Of a stretch of 18,051 nucleotides of DNA, positions 1 to 6,899 are shown one piece after another; positions within the stretch are counted from its first letter, which is position 1; every line of letters begins with the position of its first letter. The notes under the pieces were generated by a model, which was not told the DNA's origin, made no database searches, and was given only the letters and a program-made list of their open reading frames with translations. The translations under genes were made by a program, and so were the position numbers. Origin of the DNA: Gammaproteobacteria bacterium (lineage in GTDB: Bacteria; Pseudomonadota; Gammaproteobacteria; Chromatiales; Chromatiaceae); assembly GCA_019136395.1 (NCBI GenBank), contig JAGVUH010000042.1, positions 1 to 18,051 on the forward strand, given 5' to 3'.

Positions 1-1266
1 GCCCAGGAGCGGGTCCTGGGGGAGATCGCCGCCGATCTGGCCCGGCCACGCCCCATGCTGCGCCTGCTCCAGGGGGACGTGGGGTCGGGGAAGACGGTGG
101 TGGCGGCCCTTGCCGCCCTGCAGGCGGTGGAGGCGGGCTGCCAGGTGGCGCTAATGGCCCCCACCGAACTCCTGTCCGAGCAGCACCGACGCAACCTGTC
201 CGCCTGGCTCGGGCCCCTGGGCCTGGAGCCCGTCTGGCTCACCGGGCGGCACAAGGGCCGGGAACGGGAGGAACGTCTGGCGCGCATCGCCACCGGCGAG
301 GCGCGGATCGTGGTGGGCACTCATGCCCTGTTTCAGGACGAGGTCGTCTTTCAGGATCTGGGCCTGGCGATCGTCGACGAACAGCACCGCTTCGGTGTCC
401 ACCAGCGTCTCAAGCTGCGCGAAAAGGGTGCCGTGGCGGGCGGGGCGCCCCATCAGCTCATCATGACCGCCACCCCTATTCCCCGCTCCCTGGCCATGAC
501 GCTCTACGCCGACCTGGACCTGTCGGTCATCGACGAGTTGCCCCCGGGGCGCACGCCAGTGACCACGGTGGCGGTGGCGGACCACCGCCGCGAGGAGGTC
601 ATGGCGCGGGTGCGGGAGGCCTGCCAGGGCGGACGCCAGGCCTATTGGGTCTGCACCCTGATCGAGGAGTCCGAGGTCCTGCAGTGCCAGGCGGCGGAGG
701 ACACGGCCTTGGCCCTGAGTCAGGCCCTGCCGGGCCTGCGTGTCGGCCTGGCCCATGGCCGTCAGAAGGCGGCGGAGCGGGAGGCCGTGATGAGCCAGTT
801 CGCCGGCGGAGAGGTCGATCTGCTGGTGGCGACCACGGTCATCGAGGTCGGCGTGGACGTGCCCAATGCCAGCCTGATGATCATCGAGAATCCGGAGCGC
901 CTGGGGCTGGCCCAACTGCACCAGTTGCGCGGCCGGGTTGGACGGGGGTCCCAGGCCAGCCACTGCCTGCTGCTCTACCACGCCCCCCTGACGGCGGCGG
1001 CCCGGGAGCGCGTCGAACTCCTGCGGCGCAGCACGGATGGCTTCGAGATCGCCCGCCAGGACCTGGCGATGCGCGGGCCGGGTGAGGTCCTGGGCCGCCG
1101 CCAGACCGGCGAGACGCAGTTCCGCCTTGCCGATCCCACGGCCGACGAGTCCCTGCTGGCGGCGGCCCGCCGCGCGGCGGACTGGCTCCTGGACCAGTGT
1201 CCGGACCGGGTGGACCCGCTGATCGCCCGCTGGTTGGGAAGCCGTGAGTCCCTGGGCGGCGTCTGA
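1..1266 (+). CDS. recG: ATP-dependent DNA helicase RecG, C-terminal part (5' truncated by window edge)
   Basis: RecG is a superfamily 2 helicase that remodels stalled replication forks and branch-migrates Holliday junctions in the cytoplasm. The frame is open from base 1, so the gene starts outside the window; 421 codons plus a TGA are present, against about 690 residues for full-length RecG. Visible helicase motifs are Walker A GDVGSGKT (about bases 73-96), the Walker B-type DEQHRFG (about 376-396), TATPIPRS (about 466-489), TTVIEVGVDVP and the arginine-finger motif QLRGRVGRG (about 922-948). The sequence after motif VI (DGFEIARQDLAMRGPGEVLG) is typical of RecG and separates it from PriA and Mfd. 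The N-terminal wedge domain lies upstream of the window. ubiA follows about 150 bases downstream on the same strand. Confidence 0.96.
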   Translation, partial: AQERVLGEIAADLARPRPMLRLLQGDVGSGKTVVAALAALQAVEAGCQVALMAPTELLSEQHRRNLSAWLGPLGLEPVWLTGRHKGREREERLARIATGEARIVVGTHALFQDEVVFQDLGLAIVDEQHRFGVHQRLKLREKGAVAGGAPHQLIMTATPIPRSLAMTLYADLDLSVIDELPPGRTPVTTVAVADHRREEVMARVREACQGGRQAYWVCTLIEESEVLQCQAAEDTALALSQALPGLRVGLAHGRQKAAEREAVMSQFAGGEVDLLVATTVIEVGVDVPNASLMIIENPERLGLAQLHQLRGRVGRGSQASHCLLLYHAPLTAAARERVELLRRSTDGFEIARQDLAMRGPGEVLGRRQTGETQFRLADPTADESLLAAARRAADWLLDQCPDRVDPLIARWLGSRESLGGV

Positions 1267-1308
1267 GCCTCCCGGCCCGGTTGGACCCTGCGTCCCTCCG
1301 CGGCCCTG

Positions 1309-1317
1309 TGTCATAAT
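1309..1317 (+). promoter_or_regulatory. Candidate extended -10 promoter element for ubiA
   Basis: In the recG-ubiA spacer the sequence TGTCATAAT combines a TGn extension with a CATAAT hexamer (5 of 6 to TATAAT). There is no good -35 element at 16-18 bases upstream, as expected for an extended -10 promoter. This is motif matching by eye only. Confidence 0.35.
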
Positions 1318-1418
1318 TCAGAACCGCTCCGCGACCTAACGGGGGCGGGTCTGACGGGGACCGATGCCCCCAAATCCGCCCCTTGACCCATCCGCACAGG
1401 CAGCCGCTGATCTCCCCC

Positions 1419-2318
1419 ATGACCCTGGCCGCGAACACCCAGCCCCCGGCGCCCCTGGACTGGCGGGAGCGCCTACGCGCCTACGCCCTGCTGGTGCGGT
1501 TTCACCGCCCGATCGGCAGTCTGCTGCTGCTCTGGCCGGCCCTCTGGGCGCTCTGGCTGGCGGGGGAGGGCCAGCCGCCCTGGTCCGTGGTCCTGATCTT
1601 CATCGCCGGGGTCTTTCTCATGCGCTCGGCCGGCTGCGCCATCAACGACTATGCCGATCGCGACTGGGATGGCCGGGTGCGACGCACCCGGGAGCGGCCC
1701 CTGGCCACCGGGCTGGTCAGCCCCCGGGAGGCCTTGGGCGTCTTCCTGGTGCTGAGCCTGGTGGCCTTCCTGGTGGCCCTGCCCCTGAACTGGCTGACCA
1801 TCGCCCTGTCGCCGGTCGCCCTGGGCCTGGCGGCCCTCTACCCCTTTATGAAGCGGTTCACCCACTGGCCCCAGGTCTTCCTCGGCGCGGCCTTTGGCTG
1901 GGCGGTGCCCATGGCCTACTCCGCCGTCCTCGGCACCATTCCCCTCCAGGGCTGGCTGCTCTTCCTTGCCACCCTGATCTGGGCCCTGATCTATGACACC
2001 CAGTACGCCATGGTCGATCGCGATGACGATCTGGTCATCGGCATCAAGTCCACCGCCATCCGCTTCGGCCGCCACGACCGGCTGATCATCGGCCTGTTGC
2101 AACTGGTCTTTCTCGCCCTCATGGCCCATATTGGCCTGGAGGCGGGGCGGGGCGCCTGGTTCCTGCTCGGTCTCGCGGTGGCCGCCGGCCTCGCCGGCTA
2201 CCAGCAGGTGCTGATCCGCGACCGTGAACCCGCCGCCTGTTTTCGGGCCTTTCTCAACAACAATACCCTGGGCCTGGCCCTCTTTCTCGGCCTCTGGGTG
2301 GACTACGCCTGGTCCTGA
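1419..2318 (+). CDS. ubiA: 4-hydroxybenzoate octaprenyltransferase UbiA
   Basis: UbiA is an integral inner-membrane enzyme that attaches the polyprenyl tail to 4-hydroxybenzoate in ubiquinone synthesis. The 299-residue protein has both aspartate-rich, Mg-prenyl-diphosphate-binding motifs: NDYADRDWD (residues 76-84) and YDTQYAMVDRDDD (about 192-204). RPIGSLLLLWPALWALW near the N-terminus is characteristic of UbiA. Several hydrophobic helices separate the motifs, and the length matches the usual 290 or so. A TTG 36 bases upstream (1383) is in frame, but I chose ATG 1419 because the extra residues are polar and the family starts close to DWRERLRAYALLVR. The chorismate lyase gene ubiC, often next to ubiA, is not in the preceding spacer. 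Confidence 0.96.
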   Translation: MTLAANTQPPAPLDWRERLRAYALLVRFHRPIGSLLLLWPALWALWLAGEGQPPWSVVLIFIAGVFLMRSAGCAINDYADRDWDGRVRRTRERPLATGLVSPREALGVFLVLSLVAFLVALPLNWLTIALSPVALGLAALYPFMKRFTHWPQVFLGAAFGWAVPMAYSAVLGTIPLQGWLLFLATLIWALIYDTQYAMVDRDDDLVIGIKSTAIRFGRHDRLIIGLLQLVFLALMAHIGLEAGRGAWFLLGLAVAAGLAGYQQVLIRDREPAACFRAFLNNNTLGLALFLGLWVDYAWS

Positions 2319-2556
2319 GTCCGGAATGACAGGAGATTACTGGCAGCCGTCATCCGTCGCGCCGGGAAGAACCATGGCCCGATGGGCGGAGAGATGGGCA
2401 ATGGGACTTGCGCCGGTTTTTGCGGAACGATCCCCGGGCGGTGCGGGTCGAAGCCGGAACCTCGCGGGGTTGTACCCGCTCCAAGGATCTTCCCCGGTTA
2501 AGGGCCGGAATCTTTTCCCGACTGTCCAGCTTCCCTTGGGCAACTCACTTACCTGT

Positions 2557-2562
2557 AAGGAA
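2557..2562 (+). promoter_or_regulatory. Ribosome binding site of the dsbA-like gene
   Basis: AAGGAA lies 8 bases before ATG 2571. It is a good Shine-Dalgarno match and fixes the start ahead of the signal peptide. The roughly 240 bases between ubiA and this site hold no gene that I can recognise. Confidence 0.7.
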
Positions 2563-2570
2563 TCATCGCC

Positions 2571-3191
2571 ATGACCCTGCGTTCCCTGTGCTTCCTGTTG
2601 TTCGCCGCCCTGTTGTCCTTGCCGGCCTGGGCCGCCGAGGAGGGCTTCGATTACACCGTGCTTTCCAATCCCCAACCGACGGAGACCGGCGACAAGATCG
2701 AGGTGGTGGAGGTCTTCATGTACACCTGCCCCCATTGCTTCCACCTCGAACCGACCCTGGCCCAGTGGCGCCAGACCCTGCCGGCGAACGTGGCCTTCCG
2801 GCGCATGCCGGCGGTATTCGGGCCCAAGCCCGACCTCATGGCCCGCGCCTTCTTCGCCGCCGACCTGCTTGGGGCCCAGGAGTCCTTCACCCAGGCCATG
2901 TTCGATGCGCTGCACGTGAAGAAACAGAAGATCACGGACGAAGCCGCCGTGGTCGTCGTGGCTGAGGCGGCGGGCCTGAATGGCCCAGAATTCCTCAAGG
3001 CCCTGAATTCCTTCGATGTCAACATGAAGGTCAATCGCGCCCGCCAAGCCACCAGCCAATATGGCATCGACGGCGTCCCCGCGGTGGTGGTGAATGGCAA
3101 GTATCGGACCAGTCCCGCTCAGGCCGGCAGTCGTGACGGCCTGGTCAAGGTCATGGACCAGCTCATCGCCAAGGAGACCCAGGCACCCTGA
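2571..3191 (+). CDS. dsbA: DsbA-family periplasmic thiol:disulfide interchange protein
   Basis: DsbA-type proteins introduce disulfide bonds into proteins newly exported to the periplasm and are re-oxidised by membrane DsbB. The 206-residue product begins with a clear signal peptide (residues 1-21, hydrophobic core LCFLLFAALLSLPAWA, cleavage likely after AWA). The thioredoxin-fold active site is CPHC at residues 53-56, the same dipeptide as E. coli DsbA, preceded by FMYTCPHC. The cis-proline loop is GIDGVPAVVVNGKY, with Pro at about 170. The alpha-helical insertion lies between them. Length fits DsbA (about 205-215). The gene stands alone, about 250 bases after ubiA, and ends 24 bases from the stop of a convergent membrane-protein gene. 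No dsbB is visible in the window. Confidence 0.93.
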   Translation: MTLRSLCFLLFAALLSLPAWAAEEGFDYTVLSNPQPTETGDKIEVVEVFMYTCPHCFHLEPTLAQWRQTLPANVAFRRMPAVFGPKPDLMARAFFAADLLGAQESFTQAMFDALHVKKQKITDEAAVVVVAEAAGLNGPEFLKALNSFDVNMKVNRARQATSQYGIDGVPAVVVNGKYRTSPAQAGSRDGLVKVMDQLIAKETQAP

Positions 3192-3215
3192 ACCCAGCGG
3201 CCACTGTCCCCAAGC

Positions 3216-3737
3216 TCAATCGTAGTAGTGCGGCTTGACCTCCTCGATGGGGGTCATCCCAGGGGGCGGGGGATGACGCTCAACCACCCAGCCGGGTAAT
3301 TTGGCCTGGTTGGCGTGGTAGAGGGCCTCGGACTCGAAGAGGATCAGGACCAGGACCGTCACCATGACCGGCAGGATGCCCATGCCGACCACGATGGCCC
3401 AGACGGCCTCCTTGCGCCACCCCAACTGGCTGTAACCCATCCAGCCCAGGAAGGCGACGAGCAGCAACAGCAGGAGCATGCCGATGAAAAAGCGGCTGCG
3501 GCGGGCGCAGACCTGCCAGTGGCACATGGGGTACCAGGTGTCCCGGTGCAGGGAGCGTTGCGCCCGCCACAGGGTGTAGCTCAGCAGGCTGAGTGAGATC
3601 AGGGGCGGCAGCGCCATCACCCAGGGGAAGCTCCCCGCCAGGCCGCCCAGGCCCACGGTGAGCAGAATGTGATTGGCGATGAGATTGGTCAGAAAGATCT
3701 CGTGGGGGATGTTGGCCTGTTTGATCTCGGCGCGCAT
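3216..3737 (-). CDS. Uncharacterised four-helix membrane protein
   Basis: I do not recognise this 173-residue protein. It shows about four hydrophobic segments: residues ~17-36 and ~38-57 (two close segments forming a hairpin), ~83-101 (a leucine-rich run after FFIG) and ~112-134. A short basic loop, about residues 59-82, holds two cysteines spaced CX4C within PMCHWQVCARR. The C-terminus is polar and proline-rich (ERHPPPPGMTPIEE) and ends HYYD. An inner-membrane location is an inference from hydrophobicity. No Shine-Dalgarno is obvious before ATG 3735-3737. Coding character is supported by its typical membrane-protein amphipathic pattern and by the convergent arrangement with dsbA, with only 24 bases between the stops. 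No function is assigned. Confidence 0.72.
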   Translation of the reverse strand: MRAEIKQANIPHEIFLTNLIANHILLTVGLGGLAGSFPWVMALPPLISLSLLSYTLWRAQRSLHRDTWYPMCHWQVCARRSRFFIGMLLLLLLVAFLGWMGYSQLGWRKEAVWAIVVGMGILPVMVTVLVLILFESEALYHANQAKLPGWVVERHPPPPGMTPIEEVKPHYYD

Positions 3738-3811
3738 GGGGGGTCACCGGGTTGGGCGCGGCCCCCGACCGGAACGGGGACAGCGGACATGTGGGGCCTG
3801 TACCCATTCAG

Positions 3812-3907
3812 TCCCCCCCTCTCCCCAGCCCTCCCCCACCGGGAGGGAGGGAGCGGGGGAATCAGCACCTTGTGCCGCCGAAGCCCTCCTTGGGCGCGAG
3901 GGGTCTG
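3812..3907 (+). repeat. Interspersed hairpin-rich repeat, copy A
   Basis: This copy aligns almost without gaps to bases 8390-8484. Shared blocks include CTCCCCA/CCCTCCCCCACC, GAGGGAGC, AATCAGCA, CTTGTG and CCCTCCT. The 5' half contains a perfect 7-base hairpin, CCCTCCC (3829-3835) with GGGAGGG (3841-3847), and the 3' half has a weaker C-rich/G-rich pairing. The style resembles the C/G-rich palindromic intergenic repeats common in GC-rich gammaproteobacteria. Confidence 0.75.
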
Positions 3908-3933
3908 AACGAATACGGGGGCGTTGGATTGTA

Positions 3934-3939
3934 AGTATA
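3934..3939 (-). promoter_or_regulatory. Possible -10 hexamer for the membrane-protein gene
   Basis: Read on the minus strand this is TATACT (5 of 6 to TATAAT), in the only AT-rich part of the spacer. No convincing -35 lies 16-18 bases upstream. If it is used, the leader RNA would run through repeat copy A before reaching the start at 3737. Confidence 0.25.
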
Positions 3940-3973
3940 GACATTAAATGGCGTTATCAGGGTGGACCCGGCC

Positions 3974-3989
3974 CAGCCATCGATGGCTG
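3974..3989. repeat. 16-base perfect palindrome
   Basis: CAGCCATCGATGGCTG is its own reverse complement over all 16 bases. It lies downstream of moeB. There is no T-run on either side, so it is not a typical intrinsic terminator. Its function is unknown. Confidence 0.6.
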
Positions 3990-4001
3990 ACAGGCCACTT
4001 C

Positions 4002-4069
4002 CGGCGACCGGTCCCCAGGGCGGCCAGCGGCGGTAGCCTTCGGCGACCGGTCCCCACGGCGACCAGCGG
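4002..4069 (+). repeat. 29-base direct repeat, two copies
   Basis: Bases 4002-4030 and 4041-4069 match at 27 of 29 positions with a 39-base period. Both copies start CGGCGACCGGTCCCCA and end CCAGCGG. They sit just downstream of the moeB stop (4098-4100) and are not part of any recognised gene. Confidence 0.7.
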
Positions 4070-4097
4070 ATTGGTACCCCAGAGCCGGTCGGAGCCG

Positions 4098-4865
4098 TTA
4101 AGCCACCGGTAGCTGCTCTGGGTGGGCATGGCCGCAGACGGGGCAGGCCGGGTCGGCGGGCAGGCGCAGGGTGCGAAACTCCATGCGCAGGGCATCGATC
4201 AGCAGCAGGCGCCCGGTGAGGGGCTGGCCGGCGCCGGTGAGGACCTTAAGGGTCTCCGTGGCCTGGATGGTGCCAACGATGCCGACCAGGGGGGAGAGGA
4301 CGCCATTGTTGGAGCAGGTCGCGTCCTCCTGGCCTTCCCGGGGGTAGAGACACTGGTAGCAAGGGCCACCGGGGGTGCCGGGGAAGACGGCGACCTGGCC
4401 CTCGGCGCGGATGGCGGCGCCGGAGATCAGGGGGATGCGGTGCTGGTGACAGGCGGCGTTGACCGCGAAGCGGGTGGCGAAGTTGTCGCAGCAGTCCACG
4501 ACCGCGTCGACCCCGGTGAGCAGGGCCGGCAGGTGCTCGGCGTCGATGACGTCGGCATGGCCCTCGATCTGGACCTCCGGATTGAGGGCGGCGAGGGCCT
4601 GGCGGGCGGATTCGACCTTGGTCAGGCCCAGGCGGGGGGTGTCGTGGAGGATCTGGCGTTGGAGGTTGCTCAGGTCCACCCGATCGAAGTCCGCCACCCG
4701 CAGGTGACCGACCCCGGCGGCGGCCAGGTAGAGGGCCACCGGGGAGCCCAGGCCGCCCAGGCCGACGATCAGGACCCGGGACTGGAGCAGCCGCTCCTGG
4801 CCGGCGATGCCGATGGCCGGGAGCAGGATCTGGCGGCTGTAACGCAGGAGTTGATCGTCGGTCAT
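4098..4865 (-). CDS. moeB: Molybdopterin-synthase adenylyltransferase MoeB (HesA/MoeB/ThiF family)
   Basis: MoeB activates the C-terminus of MoaD by adenylation so that it can be sulfurated for molybdopterin synthesis; ThiF does the same for ThiS. The 255-residue protein has the E1-like nucleotide fold: RYSRQILLP at the N-terminus, the P-loop-like GLGGLGSP (35-42), ADFDRVDLSNLQRQ (58-71) and the CCDNFATR segment (125-132). Zinc ligands are visible as CYQC (169-172) and CPVC (241-244), and a cysteine in the ATCSNNGVLSP segment (C184) lies where the family has its crossover-loop cysteine. Length and the absence of a rhodanese domain fit short MoeB. The ATG overlaps the prmC TGA (ATGA at 4862-4865), so it is probably translationally coupled to the hemA-prfA-prmC operon. 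A ThiF role cannot be excluded because no moaD or thiS is nearby. Confidence 0.88.
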   Translation of the reverse strand: MTDDQLLRYSRQILLPAIGIAGQERLLQSRVLIVGLGGLGSPVALYLAAAGVGHLRVADFDRVDLSNLQRQILHDTPRLGLTKVESARQALAALNPEVQIEGHADVIDAEHLPALLTGVDAVVDCCDNFATRFAVNAACHQHRIPLISGAAIRAEGQVAVFPGTPGGPCYQCLYPREGQEDATCSNNGVLSPLVGIVGTIQATETLKVLTGAGQPLTGRLLLIDALRMEFRTLRLPADPACPVCGHAHPEQLPVA

Positions 4866-5774
4866 GCGCGAAAGCCCCAGGTCGAGCGGGGCTGGCCCGC
4901 AAGGTCGTCACGGGTGGTGACGCCGGTGAAACCGGCCGCCGTGAGCAGGTCCCGGACCGCCGACGCCTGGTCGAAGCCATGTTCCAGGGCCAGCAGGCCA
5001 CCGGGTTTCAGGCGGGTCCGGGCCTGGGGGATAAGCCGGCGGAAGGCATCGAGACCCTCCGGGCCCGCGGCCAGGGCGCTCGTGGGGCAGGTCGCCACGG
5101 GTCAGGTGGGGATCGGTGCTGGGGATGTAGGGCGGGTTGGCGATCAGGGCATCCAGGCTGGCGGGGGCCAGGGGGGCGAGCCAGTCCGCGCGGATGATCC
5201 AGGCATTGGTCACACCCTCGCGGCGCAGGTTGTCCGCCGCCACCACCACCGCCCCGGGGCTGAGATCCAGGGCGAGCAGGGTCCAGGCGGGGCGCTCCAG
5301 GGCCAGGGCCAGGGCGATGGCGCCGCTGCCGGTACCGGCGTCCGCCACGACCAGGGGGACTGTCGCGGGCAGGAGTTCCAGGGCCAGCTCGACCAATAGC
5401 TCGGTTTCGGGACGCGGGATCAGGGTGTCGGGGGTGACCCGCAACTCCTGCTTCCAGAAGGCCTGGCGCCCGCGGAGGTGGGCGATGGGCTCCCCGGCCA
5501 GGCGCCGCGCCAGGAGCGCGGCAAAGCGCTGGGCCTGCCCGGGGGCGGGGACGCGCTCCGGCCAGGCGAGCAGGGTCTCGCGCCGGCAGCCGGTGGCCTC
5601 GGCGAGCAACAGCTCCGCCTCCAGCCGGGGCTCCGCGTGGGGCAGGGCGGCCAGCCGCTCCCGGGCAGTGGCCAGCAACTCGCCCCAACAGGAGAGTGGC
5701 AGTGGTGCCCCGGGAGAGAGTGCGCCATGATCCGCGGGAGGCACGCCCTCAGTGGCTAAGCCAGTGGTTGCCAT
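4862..5774 (-). pseudogene. prmC: Peptide chain release factor N5-glutamine methyltransferase PrmC, frameshifted
   Basis: PrmC (HemK) methylates the GGQ glutamine of release factors 1 and 2. The first frame (ATG 5774) gives 232 good residues: an N-terminal helical domain (GEPIAHLRGRQAFWKQEL, then TLIPRPETE), the SAM-binding VADAGTGSGAIALALA (about 143-158) and the catalytic NPPY (213-216). After DPHLTRGDLPHE the reading frame is lost. The expected C-terminus continues in another frame from base 5077 (ALAAGPEGLDAFRRL, LKPGGLLALEHG) to the TGA at 4862. Compared with E. coli PrmC (GDVRFEPLTALVAA) about three codons are missing, so the lesion fits an 8-base deletion near 5078 rather than one miscalled base. 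The order hemA-prfA-prmC is intact. It could be a real inactivation, a recoding site or an assembly error. The first 28 or so residues before LSCWGELL may be over-extended. Confidence 0.88.
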
Positions 5775-5819
5775 TTACTTAGGGGCCATGCCAAAAGGGC
5801 ACGCCGATGGGACGGGTCC

Positions 5820-6899
5820 TCAGGCATCCATCATGGCCGCCAGTTGCTCGGCCTGATATTCCTGGAGCAGGGGTTCGATGACCTGATCGAGTTGGCCGAG
5901 GAGGATCTCCTCCAGTTTGTACAGGGTCAGGTTGATGCGGTGGTCGGTGACCCGGTTCTGCGGGAAGTTGTAGGTGCGGATGCGCTCGGAGCGGTCGCCG
6001 CTGCCGACCTGGAGCTTGCGCGACTGGGCCTGCTCGCTGATCTGGGCCTCCTGGGCCTGGGCAAGGAGCTTGGCCTGGAGCAGGGCGAGGGCCCGGGCGC
6101 GGTTCTTGTGCTGGGAACGCTCATCCTGGCACTCGACGACGATGCCGCTGGGCAGGTGGGTGAGGCGCACGGCGGAATCGGTCTTGTTGACGTGCTGGCC
6201 GCCGGCGCCGGAGGAGCGGTAGGTGTCGACCCGCAGGTCCTTGGGGTCGATCTCCACCCCGCCCACGGCCTCGACCTCGGGGAGGATGGCCACGGTGCAG
6301 GCGGAGGTGTGGATGCGGCCCTGGGACTCGGTCTCGGGGACGCGCTGGACGCGGTGGGCGCCGGACTCGAACTTGAGGCGGGAATAGACCCCGCTGCCGC
6401 TGATGCGGGCCACCACCTCCTTGAAGCCGCCGAGTTCCCCCTCGCTGGCGCTGATCTGTTCGGCGCGCCAGCCGCGCAGTTCGGCGTAGCGCAGGTACAT
6501 GCGCAGCAGATCGGCGGCGAAGAGGGCCGCCTCGGCGCCCCCGGTGCCGGCGCGCACCTCGAGGAAGACGTTGGCCTGGTCGTTGGGGTCCGCCGGGATC
6601 AGCAGGCGCAGCAGTTCCGGCTCCAGGGTCAGGCGCCGCTCCCGGGCGGCGTCGATCTCCTCCCGCGCCAGGTCGGCCATCTCCGGATCGGCGAGGAGGG
6701 CCTCGGCGGTGGCCAGGTCGTCTTCCGTCCGCTGGTAGTCACCGAAGGCGAGGGCGAGGGGTTCGAGCTGGGCGTATTCCTGGCCCAGGGCGCGGAAGCG
6801 CGCCGGATCGGCCTGGACCTCGGGTTCCGCCAGCAGGGCGGTGATCTCGGTGTGGCGCTCGGCGAGACGCTCCAGCTTGCGCTGGATGGAGGCATTCAT
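5820..6899 (-). CDS. prfA: Peptide chain release factor 1 (RF1)
   Basis: RF1 recognises UAA and UAG in the ribosomal A site and triggers peptidyl-tRNA hydrolysis. The 359-residue protein has the expected length (E. coli 360). The codon-recognition motif is PET (188-190) in [17 protein letters not shown], which is the RF1 PxT form and excludes RF2 (SPF). The peptidyl-transferase motif is [17 protein letters not shown] with GGQ at 233-235. The N-terminal helical domain and the [16 protein letters not shown]-terminal signature are present. The ATG overlaps the hemA stop (ATGA at 6896-6899), and prmC follows about 45 bases downstream. Gln235 is the residue PrmC would methylate, which matters because prmC looks broken here. 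Confidence 0.98.
   Translation of the reverse strand: MNASIQRKLERLAERHTEITALLAEPEVQADPARFRALGQEYAQLEPLALAFGDYQRTEDDLATAEALLADPEMADLAREEIDAARERRLTLEPELLRLLIPADPNDQANVFLEVRAGTGGAEAALFAADLLRMYLRYAELRGWRAEQISASEGELGGFKEVVARISGSGVYSRLKFESGAHRVQRVPETESQGRIHTSACTVAILPEVEAVGGVEIDPKDLRVDTYRSSGAGGQHVNKTDSAVRLTHLPSGIVVECQDERSQHKNRARALALLQAKLLAQAQEAQISEQAQSRKLQVGSGDRSERIRTYNFPQNRVTDHRINLTLYKLEEILLGQLDQVIEPLLQEYQAEQLAAMMDA

Larger units (their letters stand above)
3738..4097. other. Intergenic spacer with repeats, no gene seen
   Basis: These 360 bases lie between the start of the membrane-protein gene and the stop of moeB (both minus strand). In order they hold a hairpin-rich interspersed repeat (about 3812-3907), a short AT-rich stretch (about 3926-3958) containing a possible minus-strand -10 hexamer, a 16-base perfect palindrome (3974-3989) and a 29-base direct repeat (4002-4030 and 4041-4069). 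Short open frames here read through the repeats and look like no known protein. Confidence 0.7.

Noticed and set aside
151..1314. Long minus-strand open frame opposite recG
   Set aside because: It is a mirror of a strongly supported helicase gene in GC-rich DNA; the translated product is compositionally odd (Gln/Gly/Arg-rich) with no domain.
5078..5078. Single-base sequencing error as the simple explanation of the prmC frameshift
   Set aside because: Removing one base or adding two restores the frame but still leaves the conserved segment about two or three codons short, so a larger deletion fits better. An assembly error of several bases remains possible.
6328..6338. PET instead of PAT at the RF1 codon-recognition motif
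   Set aside because: PxT is the family rule and PET is common in RF1 of other bacteria, so this is normal variation rather than a recoding signal.
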